Positions 25,401 through 36,679 of a stretch of DNA of 64,000 nt are shown piece by piece. The DNA is from Lingula anatina (lineage: Eukaryota > Brachiopoda > Lingulata > Lingulida > Lingulidae), in assembly GCF_001039355.2 (NCBI RefSeq), contig NW_019775818.1:79799-143798 (forward strand), written 5' to 3'. The notes under the pieces were generated by a model. That model was given only the letters and a program-made list of their open reading frames with translations, was not told where the DNA came from and ran no database searches. Position 1 is the stretch's first letter, and the number at the start of each line of letters is the position of its first letter. The position numbers were made by a program, and so were the translations under genes.

Positions 25401-28400
25401 CTGCTTGCAACTGAAAATATTTTACTAATTCTTACTATTGTTTCCCTTTCAAAGACACGTTTTTTTAGGAGTTGTTCTTTTTGTACAAAAGATACACTTT
25501 GTCTGTCTACCTTTCCTATGTAAGCATGAACAGGTAGCAGCTACCTCATGACAGGAATAAACATGGCTGACGGCCAGCATATGGACTGAAAATGTCCACA
25601 TAAGTTCTGAGTAGATATCAAGCCCAACCTTACGACAAGCTGATTTTCAAATATATCTCACCTTATATTCATGTCTTTTCAACCATGAATAATAAGCTTG
25701 TCTTAATCAGAGGTTCATATAAAAAATGAACATCGTTTATCCTCAAGTCATTGTGAGATTCTTCTTTCAATCAGCACTTCATGTAAGAATAAAGCAATCC
25801 AAATATTGATCCCAAGCATTGATTGGCCACTTATTGCCTTTCCTTTTTAAACTGACACCTTATGTACCCAATTACAAAATTTCACCGATTGTTTTTTCTG
25901 CGTACTGATAAATGCCAAAACTTACCCACACAGACCTTGCGGGGAATTAAGATCATTTAAAGATGCATATGAAGGCAATTTTTGCACACAAAAGCCAACC
26001 AAATACCAGCATATAGTTTCAAATAGCATAAGTAAGAGAATAACCAAAAGACATCTGTTAATATTACCCCCAAAATTTTATCTAAACAAGCTTTCTATGA
26101 CGTAAATGAATGGGACATAAAAGTAGGTCAATTAAGTAGGTTAAATTTCTGACCAAAAATTTAAAGAAGGAGCAGTCTAAAGCGTTTTTATGTCTGATCG
26201 AGTGATTTATTCAGTTGATCCCTTGGCATGTCGAATTTATTTGAGTCGTATAAGAAACTAGCAGCAGTGGTTTATATGTGTAAATGGGAATCCACGCTCC
26301 ACCGAAGTTCGGTTCATCTGTACCTTTGAAAAAAGATTGTATTGTGGACTGAAAAAATCCAGCAATGCGGAGATCAGTGGATAGTATAAAAATGGAGGTA
26401 GAGTGGGCTCTACTTAAAATCCACTTTAATGTCACTATGACGTGCCTGAGTGTGTGGCAGTCACAATGCAAGGCTGTGCTTTTTACTTATTAGTATATCA
26501 TAAGACAGTATGTATTGGTTGTATTAATTTTAAATGTGCTATTACTTTGTGTTGTAATGTGGGTATTGAATAAAACGCTTAAGAAAATCCGCCCCTGACT
26601 GCAGGCACAAGATTGATGAATTATAGATCACTTCTTAGGCCTTTCATCTAAATAATAATATTTAGTATTTACTAAATTTTGTGATGAGGTGAAAAATGTC
26701 GTGTCGACTGAAGAAAAAACATGCAGTTGGAAACAAAAGCGTCGATGGACTGCTTATATAAAGTCACCTTTATCGATCTAAATAAAAATAGAAAAAAAAT
26801 TAGAAAAAAAAATAAAAATTTAATCTTTCTTGACTTGAAACAATGCCGTAGATAGTGAATATTAATTCTAGTGGCACGTGTCGGCTTAGATCTCACTCAC
26901 CTAAATCAATTACCATTTTGCTGCAACGAAGAGCGGCTACCCTTACTGTTTGATATATTGCTGCTCCCTATGACAGAGGAGCACCATGCTTGCGCGAAGA
27001 CAACGTCGTCATGCGGTTTAAAGGCAGATCTCTAAAGAGAAAAAAAACCCTCTAGTAATGTTTTTCTTTTAAGTTTTCGCTCAAAAAGCAAATGTTTATT
27101 TCTGTTATTATTATTATGCAACCTCCTTTATTATTCAGTGTATCTTTTTATCTTTCCAGTATCAAGTCAATCCTTCGATCCGCTAGGTTTTACTGTCCAG
27201 ATCGACACCTCCGGGGCGCGGTATAAGAAACCATGTGAACGAAGCAGAGACCAGGTAAGTCATTAATTCGAAGAAGCCATGGATATAAAGGTTTTAGAGA
27301 TACATGTAGAATATCATGTATGTTCTTGTGACTATCTACATTTTTTTCTACAGCTGAATACGGATGTGATAGAGGCATACTCTTAGAGGGCATAGAAATT
27401 ATTTGTTAACACAAACAATATGGATTACGTTCATGTAAAAAAATACTTTTTGGGGTTTACAAAAAATACCATAGAAAATTTAAAGCTGGTTTCATTTCTA
27501 TTACACCATTAGAAGCGTCTGCATATTGTTATCATGCAAAATACCCGCCTTGCAGATAATGAAGTACATCAATAGAAAAAAATGTCAAATCCATCCTATC
27601 TTACATCATTTTTTAAGATAGACGTCGCCTCTGTCAATGTAGTACACCTTGGACACATTCGATATTATTAGATTAGAGAGTTTTTTTTTAAATACTGTTT
27701 TTAAAAAAAAATATTTATTAAAATACTGACGTTAATTGGGTAAACGTTTGATAGCATTTGGCGGTGTCTTTTTAATTTTAATGAACATTTTTGTGCTCGC
27801 TAACTATCACTGTAAAGCATCCGATTTGACGGTGTGTTTACCGATGAGACTTAATTAGTCATGCCGGATATGGAATCTGGACTTGTAAAAGAATCTATAT
27901 AAAATGATTTATAGTTCTGCCAAAAGTTATAGTTACAAGGAACCTTTTGGAAAATTCTGTATATCTGAGGGGAAACTTTTGCTTTCTAGGCACTTTGCAA
28001 CGAAGAAGAGGACCAGTGTTTTACTCCAATACGATATCTGGTCAACATTGATTTTAACATCCAAATGGCGCTTATGTCGGAACACGAACAGAAGGCTTCT
28101 GCAGCTGAAGGCATTTGTGAGGTGGGCATAGCTTATCTATTCTATGCCAAGATTTACAAAGCTATCGGCAACGGGACATGGCGCTTTATGCCTGACCGGA
28201 ACACGTGTACACAGATGAGCCGCAATGCAACAAACCAATCACTGGTGGCGATCTCCAACTTTCAGGTCAGATTAACCAAAATGGTACGTGGTTATCGTGA
28301 AGGTTCCAAGCTGTTTGCTTCCTACCGTGCAGAGTTCTCCAGGACGCTGAAGGCCAGGAACGAAACGGTCTACTTTAACGCCCAAGAATATCTTGTCATC

Positions 28401-28595
28401 TTGCTGGATTCGGACGCGGGCCGCTGCCCACTGCCGATGGAGGTGCATGACGGGAAAAATGACACGGCGTCCTCATGTGCCAGGGGTGGTCTGCGTGGTG
28501 ATGCACTGGTACACGCCGTGTTTGCTATTTTCTCGGGTATTTTAGCTTGTGGGTGTTTGATCTACCGGTTTGACAGGAATGTAGTCTTAGGTTGA
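20083..28595 (+). CDS. Somatomedin-B-like cysteine-rich membrane protein, left copy (intact, 650 aa)
   Basis: Three exons with GT-AG borders and matching phases: 20083-21334, 27160-27254, 27990-28595. The first ATG is followed by a hydrophobic stretch (QQYFLLFHLFLRGVLGI), a likely signal peptide. A Ser/Thr-rich stalk follows, then a somatomedin-B-like module around residues 171-200 (CFCDNFCGLFQDCC; seven cysteines seen, the family usually has eight). The rest is a cysteine- and tryptophan-rich ectodomain (HFWMVTSCPDEWP, FHNEHCAMCHG, WTGPISVTHIQWW) with many N-glycosylation sequons. It resembles ectodomains of molluscan Methuselah-like receptors. The C-terminus has one hydrophobic segment (VFAIFSGILACGCLI) and a short tail, YRFDRNVVLG, with no seven-helix domain. 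It is therefore probably a single-pass or GPI-processed surface protein. Ligand and role are unknown. Confidence 0.8.
22431..22459. repeat. (GA)n microsatellite
   Basis: About 14 GA dinucleotides in intron 1 of the left somatomedin-B-like gene. Confidence 0.9.
22516..22763. repeat. Two-copy tandem duplication, 124-bp period
   Basis: The segment starting CTTCTTGCATGTTATATGTC at 22516 repeats at 22640 almost unchanged, including the first bases of a family C MITE end (TTAAAGGGATAATAACTCTT at 22598 and 22720). A more diverged relative of the upstream part lies at 23450-23560. The high identity suggests a recent local duplication. Confidence 0.85.
22720..22951. mobile_element. MITE family C, copy 2
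   Basis: Terminal inverted repeats TTAAAGGGATAATAACTCTT and AAGAGTTATTATCCCTTTAA are perfect over at least 20 bp. It lies inside intron 1 of the left somatomedin-B-like gene and is absent from the corresponding right-arm intron as far as I can align it. Confidence 0.85.
24060..25930. other. Left-arm-specific intron segment
   Basis: The left-arm sequence before this interval (to about 24060) matches the right arm at about 52500, and the sequence after it (CCCCGCAAGG near 25940) matches 52325, so about 1.9 kb here has no counterpart in the right arm. No transposase or terminal repeat was recognised. It is either an insertion here or a deletion there. Confidence 0.5.
25958..26335 (+). mobile_element. 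MITE family B, copy 2
   Basis: Begins TTTAAAGATGCATATGAAGG and matches 13353-13737 in the same orientation. Located in intron 1 of the left somatomedin-B-like gene. Confidence 0.65.
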
Positions 28596-29055
28596 CTTGC
28601 CAACACATTCTACCTCTCTTCTCTGTAACTCTTTTTGGACTAGGGTGGGCCATTTTCACCCACAACCAGGGGAACAAAGAACTTTTGGCATTAGATATAT
28701 CTATGGACATTGAGTATCAGGTTCTGTCCTATATTTTTTTTCGCATAACAACGTCGTTTCCAGGCGGCTTCGTCGGCAGCATACCATGTCCATGATTACA
28801 TTAGTTAATACAATATTAATAAGCCCCTGGGTCACTGTAGGTATGTCCCCCTTTACAGGGTACTTAGATAATCTTCCCTTAAATTTCCCTTCCCAAAAAA
28901 GGAGCAACAAGCGAAGCAAAGCAAAACCAAACATTTTCCACCCCTATGATGTCTATATTGTAGTAAATCTGTACTTGTTCATTGCTTATTTTCCCAATAT
29001 CAGCATTTTGCTCTTTCCTTGATCTCCCAGCCTGTGTGGTAAACCACCCTATAGC

Positions 29056-29424
29056 TTAAAGGTACATATGAACCGAGCATCGGTGGAGCGTGTATTCCCA
29101 GTGACATATATAAATCGCTCCTGCTAGTTTCTTATACGACTGCCAAGGGATAAACTTAATGAACCATTTGAACAGCCATTTAAGAGCTTTAGACTGCTCC
29201 TTTCTTTCAATTTTTGGTCAGAAATTTAACCTACTTTCGTGACCTACTTTTCTGACCCATTGATATACAGCATAGAATGTTAGCAGAGAAATCCATTCAA
29301 ATATCATTTTTGGGGTAAAAGTAAACAATGCCTGGTCATTCTCTTAGTTATACTACTTGAAACTGTATGCTGGTATTTGGTTGGCTTTTGTCGCAAAAAT
29401 TGATTTCATATGCATCTTAAATAC
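29056..29424 (-). mobile_element. MITE family B, copy 3
   Basis: Left end TTAAAGGTACATATGAA and right end TTTCATATGCATCTTAA form an imperfect terminal inverted repeat. The body is the reverse complement of the copies at 13353 and 25958. It sits just 3' of the left somatomedin-B-like gene. Confidence 0.7.
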
Positions 29425-31030
29425 ACCCAAAGACGTCTTTAAATACGCAAGAATTCACCGGTACCGGACTTCATCCGACATGCTTATGTGCAATTAGTAT
29501 GAAAATGTATGGTCTGGGAGTCGTCTTAGAAAGCATTACATAGGCGATTCACAAAACGCAGTGAATTTGGAAGACATAAAATGGAATAATTAAGAAAATA
29601 TTTGTAGTTTTTATCATTTTTATTATTTTATTCGTTGCGGCACGCACCCGCTAGAACGCCATTATTTCTGACCCTACTCTCCACGTCCTGCAAAATGTCA
29701 CTTGATTTTACGCTACATGTAATTCCTCAGAATTAGGAGTTTCTCGGTTGATTCTCATGGATAGTGCTTTCTACCTGACGACTCTTTTAAAATGGCCCGG
29801 CGTAACACTGAGTTACCATCAATGAAAAATTGGTACTCTGTTTATATTGGTAGAATTTATTTCTGTGGCCCATAAACATGTTTTATCTTTGCCTATTGGA
29901 ATACAACATCATATTGATAGTAATTACCATATAGGGAGATGCTCATATACTAACTGTTATGTACAGAAATCTCTGGAGTATCTATTATTATACGGAAAAA
30001 ATTGTACATGTAATGGAACATTGTATGTATATGTAAAAGTGTGTAGGTGTCAAGGTGTGAAGTAAGATGTCAATTTTCCACATTTAATTATCACCGAGGT
30101 TTTGACTTAACCGTGCGATTGTAGAATCGGCGTTTGGTGGAATGACTTGGTGTCGTTTGCACAATTGCTAAATACGTTAACTGAAGCCACTGACACACCT
30201 AGCTCATAGCAAAAACGTATGAGAAACAATGCCCATTAGCAGTCAGACTTATGTTGCATACGTCTGGAGTACGCAACCAAACGTTGGTGTCGTCCTCTTC
30301 CCCAGAGGATATAAACTTCAAAAACACTTTCAGATGCTGCTAATATATATTTATCTTAATACTCTGGAAACCGGGTGTTTTTAAACGATCAAAGTTGGGA
30401 ATATAATCGCTGTTACTATGATGCTCATACGGACCTCTTTACGCTAGGTGTTACATCTACATACCTGAGATCCAACGAAAAGAGAAACACTGAACTTGGC
30501 AACCTAATATCATCCAAAATTGGCTCCAACAGATGTGAATGACCAATCTTTTTCTACAGATATTGTACAGAACTGTGTTGTGTAAGCGTGTTGTGGTCGT
30601 CTTAATTTCTAAAACAAATTTTTATTAATTCACTTGCTAAACTGAATAGTGTTATGTGCAACATACGTGTAGTAAAACGTAATGTATAAATCCCACCCCA
30701 ATATATCTGTATCTTAGATAATCATAGCTTAGATATGTCTAAGTAGCAAAAGCTAATATTTATCTGCCTGAGCTTTAAGCAAAGAAAAGGATATGAAGTA
30801 ACAGTAGAATGAAAGGTTATAATATTACATTACATTAAACTTTGTATAAAGTGCAAAGTAACAGTTTAAAATATTGTTTTTCAAATATAAATATTAATAT
30901 AATATTGATATTAATATGATATTGGGTAATATTTGTTCTGAATGTGCCTTATTATTCGTAGTTTACTCGAAATTGTGTTATTTTTTGTTAAGTGTTTTAT
31001 TAAATTGAATTTACTGGTTCTAAATAGATC
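29425..31030. other. 3' flank of the left gene, no further gene seen
   Basis: Matches 45200-46080 in reverse complement as part of the inverted duplication. Short open frames here are not conserved between the arms. Confidence 0.5.
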
Positions 31031-31039
31031 AGCGGATGA

Positions 31040-31190
31040 GTTGGCTGAGAGAAAGAGAGGGAGAGAAAGAGAGAGAAAGAGAGACGGTAAGAGAAGGAGA
31101 TAGAGAGAGGGGGTGTGTAAGAGAGTGAGAGAGAGAGAAGAAGAATAAGAGAGAGATGAGAAAGAGAGGAGGAGGAGGATTGTTTACTTC
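31040..31190. repeat. GA-rich low-complexity tract
   Basis: Polypurine GA/GAGAAA stretch, the counterpart of the CT-rich tract at 44920-45125 on the other arm. Confidence 0.85.
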
Positions 31191-32334
31191 TTTTATAATA
31201 TAAATATATTCAAGAAAATATGTTCTAATATATACTGAATTTTCGTCTCTATGTTTATATTCTTGTATAGTGTAAGGAATAGTAACCTTTGGCTCATGCC
31301 TGACCATAGTTGCATGTGCACAGGGCATTTGATTAATTCGTTGAATTGGTACACGCACCCAATAAAGAAGCAATGTTGGACGCAGGGTCAGTAAAGGTCA
31401 GGTGGTCAGTAAAGTAGGGTTGCTGTCTGTTGACCAGAGGTGAAAGGGTCGGTCCAGAATCAGCATGTTATCGTGTGTAATAAATCACTGAATTTTGAAT
31501 AAACCACGACCTGTTGTGTTTTTCTTAAAACCGAAATGACAGAGAATCTGGTGGTCAAAACTGCGATTACAAAGGATGGAAGGCTGTGGCAAGAACTGTC
31601 ATGCAATTACAAAAAAGCATCAGTTTACAGCAATAATGAAGCACGTGTTTCCATATATTTCATAATTCTTCTTCCAAAGTAGAACAGATCTTTATCTTCA
31701 TCACACACGGAATGAATCGCTGGATAAGCTTTCCTGATAATTTGATGGTTTCTTTCTCCGGTTCTTCTTAGTGTTTCAAAGCAAAGTGCAGACTGTTTCA
31801 GGTACTCTGCAGAAATGACAAGTGAAAATTTTGTACGTTATCCACTTCTTGTACAGTAAGTGTTACATGATTCTTTACTTGCTGTCGCTCCTTAGAAAAT
31901 GCATTTCACCACGATCGTATAACCCAATAAAAGCGTTGATCAAGATAAATATCATTAAACTATGCCGCTTATAAAATGCAGTATCAGCAAAATTGGGTAT
32001 CCGGTGAAAATGTCGATGCATACTATTAATGATGTTATGAAAGGTAATTGTAAACTAAAATAAGCAACTTTTAGTTAAAGAGAATAATACTGGCGGATGA
32101 AAACAGAGTAAAACACGTTTGTTGTTCTTATAATCTAAAAGATCATGCAGCTTTGTCTTGTAAAAAGTAATAACGGTAACAGCGACATTTAACTGTAGAA
32201 TTTGTACTTGTGCTTATATATATATATGAAATATTAAAAAAATATATAATTAAAAATTACAATGTATAATGGTATTGATGGGTAGTTAACGACATCGACA
32301 CCACACAACTCTGAACTTGAAATATATACATATA

Positions 32335-33621
32335 CACTGATGCTCATAAGTTAAGCAACACCCAAATTTTTTCAAAAGTTTCTTCTATCATGATCATTAT
32401 TTCATTTGTTAGTGGAATTATGCATATTTCTTTCATATTTTATAAATAACCTATTCAAATTGAATATTTCTGTTAATGAAATACACCACATAGCTTATTG
32501 TAATAATCAAAATAATTTTATTAACCAAACGGTACCAAAATAGGCCAAACCATGTGTCTAAAAAGTATGCTCACACAGCATAAAGTACGTGCTGATTAAA
32601 ACAGCTTATCATGAAAAAATAAAGTTCAATCATCTAAGAATTAGTTTTAATAAAAGAAGACTGTAGATAATAAATGATTAATAGTCTATTATCCAATAAA
32701 TATTGGGTGTGCCTTCCCTATTTTTGAACAACAGCTTCACAATGTCTCCTGCAATTTGCCACCAAATTCTGTCAATCTTGCATTGTGAGCCTGTTCCATT
32801 CCTAAATTACTGCCTGCTGGAGCTTTCTTATGTTTCCGACTGGAGGTTGTCTCTCATTAACTGCTCTGTCAATCATATCTTTAGCATGTTCAATTACACT
32901 GAGAATTGGCGAATATTGCAGGGCCATCCAAATTTGGAATACCATGCTGTTGCAGCGCGATTTGCACGGACCGTGCTTTATGAATGGGCAAATTGTCCTG
33001 CACCAAAATGATATTTCTTCCTGGATTTGCTTGAATGTGTGATTGCAAGCTCCCCAATGGTATTTCTTCTCTGTGTCGTTGACCAGTGTATCTCCCTTGC
33101 ATGACGTACAGTGGCAATTTTTCATCATATGAGAAAGCGCACCATACTATGACGGGTACTCCGCCATCCTGAATACGTGGGTGATCACAATCATCCTGAA
33201 ACGCTTGGTTTGGACCTATCCAGACTCCCAGCCAACCATCTGCATACATCAATGAAAGTGAATCTGCTCTTGTCAGTCCACAGGACCCTTCACCCAGTCC
33301 TTAGATTCTCGGCATCTGGCTTATGCCAAACTTATCTGCTTGTCTTTTGGTCGACGGTGGCTTTTTAGGAGGCTTTTTAAATGAAAGTCCAGCTTCTAAA
33401 TTATGCCTGTTGACTGTCTGCCTACTGATTCGAGCTCTTCCCAATCCAGGCCATATGTTTCTCAGCTGTTTGGTCGACATGAACCGGTTCTGGTGGCGTA
33501 GTCGAACCTAACATCTTCTAACACTTGCGTCGGTTAATCTCGGTCTACCAGAAAGAGGCTTGTCCAATACATGATGAGTTTGGCGCCATTTTGCTACCAG
33601 CTTGGACACTTGACTTGGTGT
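32335..33621 (-). mobile_element. Tc1/mariner element, copy A (interrupted by an assembly N)
   Basis: The left terminal inverted repeat CACTGATGCTCATAAGTTAA follows a TA dinucleotide. The minus strand encodes a decayed DDE transposase: IQDGGVPVIVWCAFSYDE and IILVQDNLPIHKARS (the second catalytic aspartate region), then NLDGPAIFANSQCN, where the family has a Pro-rich 'SPDLNPIE' motif. Frames are broken by stops, so it is not functional. Copy A is nearly identical to 37792-39081 and stops at the N at 33622, so its remaining 370 bp are missing from the assembly here. Confidence 0.85.
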
Positions 33622-33622
33622 N
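33622..33622. other. Single N, assembly seam
   Basis: The base is N and the transposon to its left is cut off abruptly, with satellite repeat directly on the other side. Two similar seams are at 35558 and 39458. Confidence 0.9.
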
Positions 33623-33634
33623 ATAATAAGACTT

Positions 33635-34610
33635 CCAAATTCCATGGCTTAAAATAGTTAAACATTAATAATTTTAACAAATCTCGTCCAATGTTTGTGA
33701 AATTTGTACAAGTCATGCATAACAGCAATAAAAATCTGTGATAGCTCATCAGTTGACTGTGTCTCATGAAAAAGATTTTTCAGAGCATATGAATTGGAGA
33801 AAACTGAAAATTACATTGAAAAGAGTGCCAAATTCCATGGCTTTAAATAGTTAAACGTTAATAATTTTCACAAGTCTTGTCCAATATTTGTGAAATTTGG
33901 ACAGATGATGCATAACAGCAATAAAAATCAGTGATAAGCTCATCAGTTGATTGTGTCTCATGGAAAAGGTTTTTTCAGAGCATATAATTTGGAGAAAACT
34001 AAAAATTACATTAAAAAGACTGGCAAATTCCATGGCATAAAATAGTTAAATATTAACAATTTTGACAAATCTTGTCCAATATTTGTGAAATTTGTATATA
34101 TCATGCTTAACATCAATAAAAATCTGTAAAAAGCACAATAGTTGACAATGTCCAATGAAAAAGATTTTTTTAGAGCATATAAATTTGAGAAAACTGAAAA
34201 TGACATTGAAAAGACTGCCAAATTCCATGGATTAAAATAGTTAAACGTTAATATTTTCACAAATCTAGTCCAATATTTTTTTTAATTTGTACAAATAATT
34301 CCTTAGATCAATAAAAATCTGTGATAAGCTCATCAGTTGACTGGGTTCAATGAAAAAGTTTTTTTTTTTTTTTTTGGACAATATATTTGAGAAAACTGAA
34401 AATATCACTGAAAAGACTGCCAAATTCCAAGGTATAAAATAGTTAAACATTAATAATTTTGACAAATCTTGTCCATTATTTGTGGAATTTGGACAAATGA
34501 TACTTTACAATAATAAAAATCTGTGATAAGCTTATCAGCTGACTGTGTGTAATAGAAGTGTAGCTTATTGACAATTTGTATGAGAAGACTGAGAATTATC
34601 AAAAACATTT
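33635..34610. repeat. Satellite-like tandem array, about 195-bp unit, five copies
   Basis: The landmark CCAAATTCCATGG (slightly varied) occurs at 33635, 33828, 34023, 34218 and 34420, giving periods of 193, 195, 195 and 202 bp. Units share AAAATAGTTAAACATTAATA, GTCCAATATTTGTGAAATTT and AGCTCATCAGTTGACTGTGT. Minus-strand open frames in the array are by-products of the repeat. Confidence 0.9.
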
Positions 34611-34654
34611 TTTTTTTTCAATTTCACAACATCTAATTAGCTTCATATTAAACA

Positions 34655-34985
34655 TCAAATGTTATGATTTGAGTTTGTTTGTGTAAGAGGTGACAAATTA
34701 CCCATAATTGTCCTCTGGAAAACAATATATACCCATTCAAGACTTCTCCTTACTATCAATACCAGATGCAGATTCCTCCTTACAATTTGTTTTTGGAATT
34801 GGGGTTTAGCACACCATTTGACAATGTCCCAAAGCTTGCCTACCATCTATTGTAGACATGGATGACACAATCCATTGCTCTTGCTGCTGTCTTTTGCTGC
34901 CTGTTTTTTCTATAGGAATTGGCCATGACCAGACAGGAAGTATCAGTTCACCAAAAAAGCCCCCAAGCTGTATGGAAAAGGTCAC
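34655..34985 (-). pseudogene. Second, broken copy of an exon of the unrecognised spacer gene
   Basis: Matches 36610-36778 with an extra segment of about 130 bp. In the reading phase used by that exon it has a one-base shift and a stop after DLFHTAWG; in another phase it is open (FGELILPVWSWPIPIEKTG) from an acceptor at 34986. The shared peptide core is GD-FHTAW...GEL-LP...IPIEK. I read it as a duplicated exon that has decayed, but an alternative active exon is possible. Confidence 0.4.
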
Positions 34986-35320
34986 CTGGAAGAGAAATGT
35001 ACAATGTATTTTAAAAAAAATGGAAATTAAAATTTAAAAAGTGATAAATTTATCAGACTAAAATAGTTAAACATTAACAATTTTGATAAAGTTAGGCTTA
35101 AAAGTTGATTGTGTCTAATGGAAAGGCTCATCTGGAAAAAGAACAGTAAGTTTGAAAAAAAGTGAAAATATCGCCAGTTTTTGAGATATAAGGGATAGAA
35201 AATTTGCAAAGCTCAGTTCATGGTGAAAATTAGGTCAAAGGTCAATTTCAGGATCACAGTTAGATTGGCAGTATATGAAATCCTATTCAAGTTCAATGAG
35301 GGTAAGAAATACTCCCCCTT

Positions 35321-35405
35321 AATCACCAATCACGAAGAATTAAAACAGGTCAATCACCAATCACGAAGATATATTCAGGTCAATCACCAATCACGAGGAA
35401 TTAAA
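35321..35405. repeat. Short minisatellite, three copies of about 29 bp
   Basis: The core CAATCACCAATCACGA repeats three times with AGGTC and ATTAAAA-type spacers. Confidence 0.9.
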
Positions 35406-35422
35406 AGCTATCGCCATTCATC

Positions 35423-35695
35423 AAGATAGAAAATTGCTATACTTGCAGGAATGCAAAGAATTCATAACATTCCCAGAATAATTAATTTCGTATGTTGAAT
35501 GACATGAATCATCTGTTTAGAGATATTCAGCCATTCTTATTGGTCAGGATTCCTGTGNGATAGAAAATTGCCATACTTGCAGGAATGCAAAGAATTCATA
35601 ACATTACCAGAATAATTTATTTCATGTGTTGAATGACAGGAATCGTCTGCTTAGAGATATTCAGCCATTCTCATTGGTCAGGATTCCCGTGACAG
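35423..35695. repeat. Direct duplication of about 135 bp around a single N
   Basis: GATAGAAAATTGC-ATACTTG through TTGGTCAGGATTCC-GTG occurs on both sides of the N at 35558 with few differences. This is either a real tandem duplication or an unmerged haplotype or assembly join. Confidence 0.85.
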
Positions 35696-36679
35696 AGACT
35701 AAGGCAATGATATACGAATAGAACCGGAAACTAGCAAACTACTCACATTTCCACTTTTCTACCTGCCTTGTTAGAAGAGTTTGTTGAATTTATCTCCAGT
35801 AAATGATCACCCTACAATCATGATGCAAAGTTCGGGACTTTCTAGAACAAATTCCTCTAATGCTAATTAAACGTTTTCATGAATCAAGTTAGAAAATTTT
35901 GGCCTGTTTGACCTTGAAATATAGATCAAAAGACAAATTCAGACTCCACATATGACTTTCGGTCAGACTTCTGTAGAAATTTTTCCCAAAATTCCTTTGG
36001 TTTGGGAGCAATTTAGCATTGAATTTTCAAAAAATTTGACAAGGACAGACGAGATGGGTCAGAACTATATTTGTACCAACAGCACCATGCTGGTAGTATA
36101 ATTATCATAAATATGCACTGATCTGCCTCAGTACAAAACAAAGCCACATAATAAATTCAAAGTAAAACAAAAATATGGTTTGGATATTATGGGGTGAACA
36201 TCACAAAAAAGGACAAAAAAACAAACAATAATTCTGTTTATGTGAACAGATCATGCTAATCTTCAAAAGCAAACTACATGTTTCTTTACCAAACAAAGCC
36301 ACTTAGTGAATTTAAAGTAAAACAAAAAGATGTTTGCCAGTTATGGGGAGAACGTCTTGTGTCGGACAGCAACAGCCACGATGACAGCAAGGACCCAGAC
36401 AGACAGATCAATCAGAATTTTTATGACATACATAAAAATGAAGCTTAACAGCTGTAAAAATCAGAAATAAGCTTATCACTTTTCTAATGACTAGAGTGAG
36501 CATCACCAAAAACAGATATAATTTCAATATCGTGATAGGTCATTCTGTCTAAAATAAAATATCAAATGTGATGGAATGTGGTGATGTTTTTTTTTTTCTG
36601 TACATGTAGGAGGTGGCAAATTACCTATTAATGTTATTGTCATTTGGAAAATTATATATATCCATTCAAGACTTCTTAC

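Larger units (their letters stand above)
14122..32150 (+). repeat. Left arm of a large inverted duplication
   Basis: The order of landmarks in this arm is mirrored on the opposite strand in 43930-61395: half foldback element, SINE, ATCTGGGAATGATTCACGGT-type segment (17038), 19560-19740 segment, three-exon somatomedin-B-like gene, 3' flank, GA-rich tract (CT-rich in the other arm), and an inner segment ending with TTATAATCTAAAAGAT near 32140. The segments from 17 kb inward are clearly alignable by eye; the part outside about 17 kb rests mainly on repeats in mirrored order and is less certain. The arms differ by many indels, including arm-specific transposons. Confidence 0.7.

Noticed and set aside
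33851-34465. Several minus-strand open frames of 60-84 codons
   Set aside because: They repeat with the 195-bp satellite period and are by-products of the tandem array, not genes.
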